This document shows, piece by piece, positions 40,213 through 45,632 of a stretch of 45,632 nt of DNA. The notes under the pieces were generated by a model. The model saw only the letters and a list, made by a program, of their open reading frames with translations, was not told the DNA's origin and ran no database searches. Each line of letters begins with the position of its first letter. Position 1 is the stretch's first letter. The position numbers were made by a program, and so were the translations under genes. Origin of the DNA: Mycobacterium attenuatum (GTDB lineage Bacteria; Actinomycetota; Actinomycetes; Mycobacteriales; Mycobacteriaceae); the NCBI RefSeq assembly GCF_900566085.1, contig NZ_UPHT01000123.1, positions 1 to 45,632 of the forward strand. Reading direction: 5' to 3'.

Positions 40213-40291
40213 TTTGACCAGCGCAGATGTGTTTCCGCACAAGATTCGCGCAATTTAGGTGGCGTGGCTCCAAATGAAATGGAGTCCGACC

Positions 40292-40603
40292 ATGACCACA
40301 CCCACATCCGCCGTCCCCCTGCCTCCCGGCGCCAAGTACGCCGACCTGTGGGAAGACGCCACCACCGACCAGCCCTATCGGCGGATCACCGGCGAGGTCC
40401 GCGGCGTGACCGGCAACACCAACGTGCTGGTGTGGGTCGAGGCCGTCCAGTACGCCGACGGCAGCCTCGACCAGTCCGCAATTGACCGCCCCTCGGTGCA
40501 AATCGAGGCCAACCAAGAAGCCCTGAGCAGCCGGCAGGCACGTGAGCTAGCCATGGCGCTGCTGACCGCCGCCGACGAGTTGGATGGGTGGGCCAAGCGA
40601 TGA
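40292..40603 (+). CDS. Small phage-element protein of unknown function, beside attachment site
   Basis: A 103-residue acidic soluble protein with no recognised domain; its start reads MTTPTSAVPLPPGAKYADLW and it ends with a helical stretch (RQARELAMALLTAADELDGW). ATG at 40292 is chosen because GGAG lies 8 bases upstream; the frame is open from 40259. It is the only plus-strand gene seen in the element and the first after the tRNA, so it is outside the main operon and could be expressed in the lysogen. Its 3' end overlaps the end of the convergent frameshifted gene. Confidence 0.7.
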   Translation: MTTPTSAVPLPPGAKYADLWEDATTDQPYRRITGEVRGVTGNTNVLVWVEAVQYADGSLDQSAIDRPSVQIEANQEALSSRQARELAMALLTAADELDGWAKR

Positions 40604-40880
40604 GCACGGGCGGCAAACCGGACTGTGGTCAGGTGATTTCTCTCGGAGGTTCCGCTCCGCTTCTAGGTCGAACTCTTCGGCGTCGAACTCAAGGGCTACC
40701 TTGAGCAGCCGTCCATCATTGGTTACGGCCACCACTGACCAAACGGTCGGGTCAGCCGGGACGAACTCCGCCGAAGACCCCGCGATCTCCTCATCGCCGA
40801 CAAGCGCAGCAAGCTGTAGCTGTATTGCCCAGGGCGCGCTGTTGCTCGGCGTACTGGTGTCCCTGAGGGGGGATCTTCAT
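40547..40880 (-). pseudogene. Frameshifted small phage-element gene (two overlapping frames)
   Basis: Starting at ATG 40880 the frame reads MKIPPQGHQYAEQQRALG and then soon stops. The next frame carries the natural continuation AIQLQLAALVGDEEIAGSSA, then TVWSVVAVTNDGRLLKVALE and onwards to about 40547, with no start of its own near the join. Removing one G from the GGG at 40828-40830 (minus strand) fuses both into about 110 residues. So there is either a one-base insertion that breaks the gene, or a programmed +1 shift, or a sequencing error. It lies 35 bases after the 136-residue gene, same strand. Confidence 0.6.
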
Positions 40881-40915
40881 GCAACAGCACGCTAGCCGGT
40901 AAGCCGCCACGGAGG

Positions 40916-41326
40916 CTATTGCGCCCGGCCCGCTGCACTTGTCATGGCCTGCACAGCGGCCAGTCGCCCGCCCCGCCGCTGCTGACCCTTCGCCAGCTTG
41001 TCCAGCAGCTCGACCAGCCGCCCGGCCGCCGCCGGCTGCTGCGGCATGGCCTGCGGGTCGTCCAAAATCCGGGCCATCGCCACGGCGCACGCCACCAGCC
41101 CCGGACGCTGGACGGCGGCCAGATTGCCGGCCAGCTCGGCCCGCACCGCATCCACCACGGCCGTCGATACCGGCTCAGGTGAGTCATTCGACTCAGCTGG
41201 CGGGACCACCCGCAGCCGCTTCGCCCGATGGGCGCGCTGATACTCGCGGTTCGCTTCCCGGCACGTACCGCAGCGACAGCCACGGCGGTACCGGGACCGC
41301 CCGTGCGGCAAGTCGTCCGTCGTCAC
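40916..41326 (-). CDS. Phage-element protein with N-terminal Cys cluster
   Basis: A 136-residue protein. Residues 7-37 contain HGRSRYRRGCRCGTCREANR with Cys17, Cys19 and Cys22, a short basic motif common in small actinophage proteins, perhaps metal- or nucleic-acid-binding. The rest is predicted helical and Ala rich (residues 55-136). GTG start at 41326 with a weak, distant AAGAAGG. It follows the capsid module after a 185-base gap with two hairpins. No specific function is recognised; a packaging-related role is possible but unsupported. Confidence 0.7.
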   Translation of the reverse strand: MTTDDLPHGRSRYRRGCRCGTCREANREYQRAHRAKRLRVVPPAESNDSPEPVSTAVVDAVRAELAGNLAAVQRPGLVACAVAMARILDDPQAMPQQPAAAGRLVELLDKLAKGQQRRGGRLAAVQAMTSAAGRAQ

Positions 41327-41395
41327 GTCGTTACACAGCCCTTCTTTGCGAAACTAGTCCACCCGTGGCGATCGTGACGGGTTCTGTTTGCTCAA

Positions 41396-41411
41396 GGGGC
41401 GACACCGCCCC
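41396..41411. promoter_or_regulatory. Short GC hairpin in phage-element gap
   Basis: GGGGCG (41396-41401) and CGCCCC (41406-41411) form a 6-bp perfect stem around a 4-base loop, between the 136-residue and 67-residue genes. It may act with the larger hairpin at 41453-41481. Confidence 0.4.
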
Positions 41412-41452
41412 CCTATGTCTGCATATCAGCAGTTCAGCGCACTGTCTGGTGG

Positions 41453-41481
41453 GCAACCACGGTGCCTACGACCGTGGTTGC
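41453..41481 (-). terminator. Hairpin downstream of the capsid module, possible terminator
   Basis: A perfect 10-bp stem (GCAACCACGG 41453-41462 with CCGTGGTTGC 41472-41481) and a 9-base loop, about 30 bases after the stop of the 67-residue gene. No U-run follows, so it could be a terminator without U-tract, an mRNA 3' protector or a protein-binding site. Confidence 0.5.
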
Positions 41482-41511
41482 TTGAAGCTTGCCTAAAGCC
41501 GACAATTCGCC

Positions 41512-41715
41512 TTACTGCCAGCCGGTGATACGCAAACCGTTGGCCTTAGCCCAGGCCGACCACCGGTCACGGTCGGCCTGCTCAATCCGTTCACTGAGCG
41601 AATGAATCGGGTCCCGGTTTTGCTCCTCAAAGAGCCTGCGCAAACGCTCGCGCTGTCGCCACTGCTCAAGCCAGTCGGGAATGTTTTCCTCGTAGCCTGG
41701 TACCGCTTCGGCCAT
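41512..41715 (-). CDS. Small helical phage-element protein downstream of capsid
   Basis: A 67-residue highly charged protein, almost entirely helical (IPDWLEQWRQRERLRRLFEE and SLSERIEQADRDRWSAWAKA), ending NGLRITGWQ. It starts at 41715, 92 bases after the capsid stop, with AGAAAGG about 11 bases upstream. Amphipathic short helical proteins beside capsid genes can be accessory capsid, scaffold or size-determining proteins; that is inference from place and shape only. Confidence 0.65.
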   Translation of the reverse strand: MAEAVPGYEENIPDWLEQWRQRERLRRLFEEQNRDPIHSLSERIEQADRDRWSAWAKANGLRITGWQ

Positions 41716-41807
41716 TGGGTTTGCACCTTTCTTCTTTGCCGCTAAGTCCCCCTGGCGCGGCGGCTCGACAGGGAAAGGGGACCCTCGCCGCGCCAGGGGA
41801 AGATTTG

Positions 41808-43247
41808 CTAGGCGGTGGTCTGCACCTTCAACACGCGGAACGCGTTGTCCACCAAGACGTCTGAGCCGGTGCGGAACCAGGCGAAAAATCCACGCTGGCC
41901 AGTCGGTCGGCGGCCAGCGCCGAACACGTGCGGCACCAGCTCTACGGTGCTTCCGACCCGATCAGTAATCAGGAACTGCGACCAATCACCAAGCACCAGC
42001 GGGTAGCTGGTGGCGGTTACCGCAGCGTTGACCGTGTCCATGTTCGACACTTCCCACATACGGCGCCCACACAGCATCGGCGGATTATCCTGCAAAGCAG
42101 GGAACTTCAACGCACCGGCTGCGGTTTCCGCCTGCCGCAGCACGTTGATCGTGGTCAGGTTCGCCGCGAACGCCGAATTGGGTTGGAACCGTGCAGGTAA
42201 CGCGGACTGCAGCGCGTAGGCGTCTGCGGCCACGACGGTTTCGCTACCGACGCCGCTGACCGCGTAGGTCGCGACCTCGGTCAACGCAGGAATGAACCCG
42301 GTGGGCTGGCCCGTTCCGCTGCCGCCGACATAGGCGGCGGCGGTCAACTGCTCGACTGAATCCAACAGCAGGCGACTGACCTCGGTGACGAAACCCGCTC
42401 CGTCGCCTTCAATTTCGATGCTGAACGGCACCCAGGCTGCGCCTTTGTAGCAGGGCACGGCGGGTTGCGAGAGCGTGGGGCTGGCGTCGGCCACCTCCGC
42501 GGCCTCATCCAGCCACTCGGCGGTCACACCCTCACTCGAAACGCCGTGCCACACATCACCGATGGTTTGCACCACCCTGGCCATCTGCCGCAGCGGATTC
42601 ACAGAACCGCTGCTGGACAACAAGATTGCGGGATCAAGCTGAGCCGGGATCAGGAACCCGCCCGTGACGTCGACCGCGCCCATTGCGCGTTCGGCCTGTA
42701 CCTGTGCTGCGGCACGCCAGGCTTCTGCTTCCTCGGCCGTCCACAGCGTTTGGCCCATCTCAGGATTGGCGACCTTCTTGGCGAACGCCCGCAGATAATT
42801 CTGATCACCGGCCGCGGCGGCCCAGCGGGAAGCCCACGAACGGGACTGCGGCGCACCGGTCGTCACGAGCCGTTCGACAGTCTCGGCTCCGCGCGCCTGC
42901 ATGGTGCCGCCCCTCACGGCACGCTCAAGCACACGCATTGCGCGGTCACGCTGACGATCCGGGGCCGGGCGGTCCTCGTCATACGGCGACCGCTGCTCGC
43001 CGTTGAGGGTGTGCATGCCGTTGGCGCCGCCCTCGGTGCGAAGCTCGCCCGATTGCAGACCGCGGACCAATGCGGTTAAGTCATTGGCGTGCTGACGGTC
43101 GCGCTCACGGAGCTGCTCGGCGTGCCGGGTCAACGCCTGGAAGCGCTCGGCGGCCGGTCCGGTCAAGTCGCCGTCGGTGCTGTCGAGTAATTGCTGGGCA
43201 GCCGCGCGGGTCTGCTCGATGGTCATGTTCTCAATGAGTTCGGTCAT
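41808..43247 (-). CDS. HK97-family major capsid protein
   Basis: A 479-residue protein. Residues 1-75 are charged coiled coil (EQTRAAAQQLLDSTDGDL and LTRHAEQLRERDRQHANDL) matching the scaffold-like delta domain removed by the protease. Residues from about 190 carry the HK97 fold, with AMGAVDVTGGFLIPAQLDPA before the N-arm/E-loop region and a C-terminal VGSTVELVPHVFG and FAWFRTGSDVLVDNAFRVLK. It forms the phage or satellite head. It starts 6 bases after the protease stop, so the two are coupled. Similar in size to phiRv2 capsid as I recall. Confidence 0.92.
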   Translation of the reverse strand: MTELIENMTIEQTRAAAQQLLDSTDGDLTGPAAERFQALTRHAEQLRERDRQHANDLTALVRGLQSGELRTEGGANGMHTLNGEQRSPYDEDRPAPDRQRDRAMRVLERAVRGGTMQARGAETVERLVTTGAPQSRSWASRWAAAAGDQNYLRAFAKKVANPEMGQTLWTAEEAEAWRAAAQVQAERAMGAVDVTGGFLIPAQLDPAILLSSSGSVNPLRQMARVVQTIGDVWHGVSSEGVTAEWLDEAAEVADASPTLSQPAVPCYKGAAWVPFSIEIEGDGAGFVTEVSRLLLDSVEQLTAAAYVGGSGTGQPTGFIPALTEVATYAVSGVGSETVVAADAYALQSALPARFQPNSAFAANLTTINVLRQAETAAGALKFPALQDNPPMLCGRRMWEVSNMDTVNAAVTATSYPLVLGDWSQFLITDRVGSTVELVPHVFGAGRRPTGQRGFFAWFRTGSDVLVDNAFRVLKVQTTA

Positions 43248-43253
43248 GTTGTT

Positions 43254-43805
43254 TCACCAATCAAAAAGCGACAGCCGGGCTTCGGCTATCGAACGGGGAA
43301 TGACAAGTTGCTGTGGTTGCGCCGCCCGGATGCCGCCGACAAGAGCGCCTTCGTAGGCGGGCATCGACACCAAGCTGATTTCGCGCAGCTTGGCCTCTGC
43401 CCTTACCAGAACGCCGTTTTCGCGGCGGTCCCGAACCGGCTCGAAACAGATGGAGAACGCGTCGAGCGTGCCCGTGCGGACCAGCTCGAGCACGTCGTCA
43501 CCCTCGCGGGTATTGGGGATGGCGAACTCGCCGTGTAGGCCGTCGTCACGTTCCTCTAATGCCGTTGCGCGGCCTATCGGGAACCGTCGCCGGTCATGCC
43601 CAGCGAGCAATTTGATTTTGTGCGCGCGCTGCTCCAAAGAACGCTGAAACGAACCGCGGACGAACATTTCATCGAACCTGGACCCGTCGTACTCAGTAAT
43701 CGTTGTCCGCTGGTTATACGGGACGCAGATTCCCCAGATACGGCGGCCTTGCTCATCGGCACGTAGTTCGGTGCCGAATATGTCACGGCGCTGAGAATTG
43801 TTCAT
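43254..43805 (-). CDS. HK97-type prohead protease
   Basis: A 183-residue serine protease of the U35/S78 prohead family. The catalytic His is in KLLAGHDRRRFPIG, the Ser in LDAFSICFEP and the acidic partner in LREISLVSMPAYEGA, all in the usual order. It cuts the capsid delta domain during head maturation. ATG at 43805 is chosen as the family fold begins shortly after; a GTG at 43838 would add 11 residues. Directly upstream of capsid. Confidence 0.9.
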   Translation of the reverse strand: MNNSQRRDIFGTELRADEQGRRIWGICVPYNQRTTITEYDGSRFDEMFVRGSFQRSLEQRAHKIKLLAGHDRRRFPIGRATALEERDDGLHGEFAIPNTREGDDVLELVRTGTLDAFSICFEPVRDRRENGVLVRAEAKLREISLVSMPAYEGALVGGIRAAQPQQLVIPRSIAEARLSLFDW

Positions 43806-43933
43806 TAGCAATCGCTTCCGCAAGGCAACATCAACCACAGATGTCCGGCGGGTGGCCTTACCGGGTCCACCCCGGCGTCAGCGACGTACAGAACGTTGAT
43901 TATGATTCTAGCAATGCAGGAGAACATTTTCAG

Positions 43934-44416
43934 CTAGCCAGCCGCGAACGGATCGTCAACGTCGCCGGAATCGACTGGAAGCGAGGCCAACCGCGCTTCG
44001 GCCGCGGGGCTGAAACCGAACTCGCGGGCGAATTGCAGGATCTGGGCGCGGGAAGCCCTGGCGTCGGCCACCGCCGGATGCGGATGCTGGTGGCCGGTTT
44101 TGGGGTTGGTGATGATCCGGCCCTCGGCAGCGACGAGAGCGACCGCGGCCGCGTGGTCGGCGACGGCCTGGCAGTAACAGGCCAGTGCTTGCGCGTCGAC
44201 CTGCTTTAACAGGTCCATCGGTTCCAGCTCAGCCAGAATGCGGTCCCATTCGGCCCGTGCGGCCCCATCGAGCCAGTCGGGCGGGTCCGGTGCCTCTCGT
44301 ACGAACTTCGGCGTCGTTGGCACCAGCCGGCCACCGCTGTCGCGGCCCGCCGACGTGCCCTTGAGTAACTTCAACCCGGCCGGGGCCGGAATCCGGCCGC
44401 TACCATGACCACCCAC
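43934..44416 (-). CDS. Phage terminase small subunit, P27 family
   Basis: A 160-residue protein of the P27 small-terminase type: N-terminal LKLLKGTSAGRDSGG, then PPDWLDGAARAEWDRILAEL and the helical QALACYCQAVADHAAA core, ending with QFAREFGFSPAAEARL. It recognises the packaging site and presents DNA to the large terminase. GTG start at 44416 with AGGAGG 7 bases upstream, the best ribosome site in the element. No large terminase gene is next to it, unlike in a complete phage. Confidence 0.88.
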   Translation of the reverse strand: MGGHGSGRIPAPAGLKLLKGTSAGRDSGGRLVPTTPKFVREAPDPPDWLDGAARAEWDRILAELEPMDLLKQVDAQALACYCQAVADHAAAVALVAAEGRIITNPKTGHQHPHPAVADARASRAQILQFAREFGFSPAAEARLASLPVDSGDVDDPFAAG

Positions 44417-44564
44417 GGGTTACCTCCTGATTTTGGATTCGGTTTTCTGACTGCGTGCATGCCGGGACACCGTGGCGATCAGGTGCGCCCAGGGGGTGGC
44501 GATCACTTGATACCCCCCCTGACCTGCGGTTTTGTCGCTCAGCCGATGAGTGCAAGCTGATCAC
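44400..44564 (-). CDS. Putative tiny cistron (54 aa) ahead of small terminase
   Basis: A GTG at 44564, directly preceded by AAGGAGGAG, overlaps the stop of the 37-codon frame (GTGA) and opens a 54-codon frame ending 17 bases inside the terminase gene. The peptide is polar and basic without recognisable fold. A TTG nine bases further on is an alternative start with a better-placed GGAGGAGGT. Support comes only from the ribosome site and overlapping junctions. Confidence 0.4.
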   Translation of the reverse strand: MISLHSSAERQNRRSGGVSSDRHPLGAPDRHGVPACTQSENRIQNQEVTRGWSW

Positions 44565-44674
44565 CTCCTCCTTGGTTGCCTTTGCGTGTGTTGCATATCC
44601 ACGCCAACCGGGTTGTCGCGCACTGGATGCGGCAGAAGCGTCACCGTGGCGGTGTCCCGTCGGGCAACGGTCAT
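44561..44674 (-). CDS. Putative tiny cistron (37 aa) after the 172-residue gene
   Basis: An ATG 5 bases after the stop of the 172-residue gene opens a 37-codon frame (start MTVARRDTATVTLLPHPVRD) ending RRR-stop, where the three Arg codons AGG AGG AGG themselves form the ribosome binding site of the next frame. No known domain. Called on the strength of the stop/start chain. Confidence 0.4.
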   Translation of the reverse strand: MTVARRDTATVTLLPHPVRDNPVGVDMQHTQRQPRRR

Positions 44675-44679
44675 GATCG

Positions 44680-45198
44680 TCACCCCGCGGTGTCAGGCCG
44701 GTTCAGTGTCCGCGCGACCCGCTCAAGTCCGGCCAGGCCGCCGGGCGTGGCGAGTGTCGAGCCGGGTGCCATGTAGGCCAGTGCTGCCGCGGCGCCGATG
44801 AGAGCTGTTGCCCGGCCAGCCTCCTCAGCTTCACAAAGGACGGAGTTTGCACCGTCCGAGTCGTTGTGCTGACGGTAGCGAAAGAACATTGCGGCCCGCT
44901 TGATGTCCCGGCCGTGGGCACGCTGGTCTGTACCGGGGGCTTCATCGGTGGCGTGGGTGGCCATATCCAACGCAAGTTCGCCGAGCGCTCGGATGCCCTC
45001 GGGCGTTCCGATTGTGTTGCCGTCCTCGGCAATCGCGGTGTCAGCGACGGCCCACAGTAGGGCTGATAACCGGCGGTCGGCTTCAGCGGTGCGGATGATT
45101 TCGGTTACGCCTGCAACGTCCTGGCGGATGTGGTGCGCGATAAGTGCTGCGGCCCGGGCGAAGTCGAGCCGGGTTGGAGTCTGGTCGTTGCTGGTCAT
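44680..45198 (-). CDS. Phage-element protein of unknown function (172 aa)
   Basis: A 172-residue mostly helical soluble protein with alternating Ala/Leu-rich helices (DFARAAALIAHHIRQDVAGV, RLSALLWAVADTAIAEDGN) and a polar middle. No recognised domain or membrane segment. ATG at 45198 is chosen because AAGGAAA lies upstream and the frame before it has non-coding character. It overlaps the end of the upstream zinc-finger gene by 116 bases in another frame, which is a lot, so one of the two ends may be mis-set. Confidence 0.7.
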   Translation of the reverse strand: MTSNDQTPTRLDFARAAALIAHHIRQDVAGVTEIIRTAEADRRLSALLWAVADTAIAEDGNTIGTPEGIRALGELALDMATHATDEAPGTDQRAHGRDIKRAAMFFRYRQHNDSDGANSVLCEAEEAGRATALIGAAAALAYMAPGSTLATPGGLAGLERVARTLNRPDTAG

Positions 45199-45460
45199 GC
45201 TGGTTTCCTTTCGGTGGTGACGACGAAGCTGCCCGGTTTTTCTTGGGCAACGGCCTACGGTGCCGGCCCGCGGAGTGGGGCTGTAGTCCGCAGTCAGTGC
45301 ACACACCGCAGCGGTAGCGTTCGGCACGGCGCTCCCGGCCGATCCGCGCGTGGTCCGTCAAGAGCCACGGGGCGGCGCACTCTTTGCAGCGCCGGTTGCC
45401 CGGCTCCGGCGGTTGTTGGCGGCAGTCGGGGCACCGGCGTGGAAGGCAGGGGCCGGTCAT
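45083..45460 (-). CDS. Small zinc-finger protein of the phage element
   Basis: A 125-residue protein whose first 60 residues carry three Cys pairs, Cys10/Cys13, Cys25/Cys28 and Cys51/Cys54 or Cys57 (RCPDCRQ, RCKECAAP, RCGVCTDCG), fitting two rubredoxin-like zinc knuckles. The C-terminal half is basic and low-complexity and overlaps the next gene. Its ATG overlaps the stop of the upstream Cys-rich frame (ATGA). Probably DNA- or RNA-binding; unknown role. Confidence 0.55.
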   Translation of the reverse strand: MTGPCLPRRCPDCRQQPPEPGNRRCKECAAPWLLTDHARIGRERRAERYRCGVCTDCGLQPHSAGRHRRPLPKKNRAASSSPPKGNQHDQQRPDSNPARLRPGRSTYRAPHPPGRCRRNRNHPHR

Positions 45461-45632
45461 CGGGTGCCGCCGGTGTTTGCTGCAGCTTTGGCTGTGCAGC
45501 GTGAACACACGCCGCGGGCGCGGGCTGAGCGCATGTGCTCAGGGATCGGGGCACCGCAGTCACGGCAATGTGGACTGTGGCCGTTAATGGCTATGCCGTT
45601 TATATGCGCTACATCCGCAACATCCGCAACAG
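45457..45632 (-). CDS. Cys-rich zinc-finger protein, 3' part (start outside window)
   Basis: The minus-strand frame open from the window edge reads through HCRDCGAPIPEH and GVCSRCTAK to a TGA at 45457-45459 overlapping the next ATG. The two CxxC pairs spaced about 17 residues apart make a DksA/TraR-like or ribbon-type zinc knuckle. There is no internal start before the motif, so the gene begins beyond 45632. The edge carries a short direct repeat (GTTGCGGAT twice). Confidence 0.55.
   Translation of the reverse strand, partial: VADVADVAHINGIAINGHSPHCRDCGAPIPEHMRSARARGVCSRCTAKAAANTGGTR

Larger units (their letters stand above)
40213..45632. mobile_element. Prophage-like or satellite-like element inserted at tRNA-Arg (right end outside window)
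   Basis: From the tRNA rightwards: one small plus-strand gene, then an almost unbroken minus-strand series comprising a frameshifted gene, a Cys-rich 136-residue protein, a 67-residue protein, HK97 capsid, prohead protease, P27 small terminase, two tiny frames, a 172-residue protein and two zinc-finger proteins. This resembles the compact phiRv1 and phiRv2 elements of M. tuberculosis. No portal, large terminase, tail or lysis gene is visible in 5.4 kb. The integrase and other attachment site must lie to the right. Given the tRNA site it should differ from phiRv1, which uses a REP13E12 repeat and a serine integrase. Confidence 0.88.

Noticed and set aside
40012..40242. 77-codon N-terminal extension of argS
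   Set aside because: It runs antisense through the tRNA-Arg gene and family homology begins at the GTG at 40011.
42465..43079. 204-codon plus-strand frame antisense to the capsid gene
   Set aside because: Opposite-strand shadow; the HK97 capsid features and coupling with the protease support the minus strand.

Overview
The window is about 40 kb of core chromosome from a slow-growing Mycobacterium, followed by at least 5.4 kb of an integrated phage-like element. The evidence for a slow grower is a single rRNA operon directly downstream of murA, a PE_PGRS gene, an Asp in place of the MurA active-site Cys, a fused b-delta ATP synthase subunit, NucS instead of MutS/MutL, and protein sequences very close to but not identical with M. 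tuberculosis. The gene order matches the M. tuberculosis Rv1292 to Rv1324 region as I remember it, read in reverse. The sequence divergence and my recollection of the 16S variable region suggest a relative outside the tuberculosis complex, perhaps kansasii-like; I could not check this.

Layout from the left. (1) 1-503: 5' part of a PE_PGRS gene. (2) 1010-4819: a YbbN-like thioredoxin/TPR protein, thiolase FadA4, methylmalonyl-CoA epimerase, a small zinc-ribbon protein and the mismatch endonuclease NucS. (3) 5149-8658: two tandem membrane adenylate cyclases (M. tuberculosis has three). (4) 8750-10740: an adaptive-response DNA repair pair, Ada/AlkA fusion and Ogt, overlapping by ATGA. (5) 10794-16152: rRNA operon on the minus strand with promoter, leader boxA, spacer boxA and a bidirectional terminator. 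(6) 16203-18662: murA, a cobalamin adenosyltransferase and a small membrane protein. (7) 18670-26613: the whole ATP synthase operon, atpI-like-B-E-F-FH-A-G-D-C, with a good candidate promoter just after wecA. (8) 26841-31091: rpmE, prfA, prmC, sua5 and wecA (L31, RF1, RF1/RF2 methylation, tRNA t6A synthesis, cell-wall linker lipid). (9) 31271-40011: argS, lysA, hom, thrC, thrB and rho, an amino-acid cluster with mostly overlapping stop and start codons.

(10) 40137-40212 is tRNA-Arg(CCG). Immediately after it begins an element with HK97-type capsid, prohead protease, P27-type small terminase, zinc-finger proteins and several tiny genes, nearly all on the minus strand. It has the compact look of phiRv1/phiRv2 and shows no portal, large terminase or tail gene in the visible part, so it may be a phage satellite or remnant rather than a complete prophage. 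It runs off the right end.

The two most interesting observations are this element and the thrC-thrB junction. There a 57-bp tandem repeat has inserted between two coupled genes and supplies its own 75-codon reading frame, which starts on the thrC stop (TAGTG) and ends on the thrB start (GTGA), so stop/start coupling is kept at both ends whatever the copy number.
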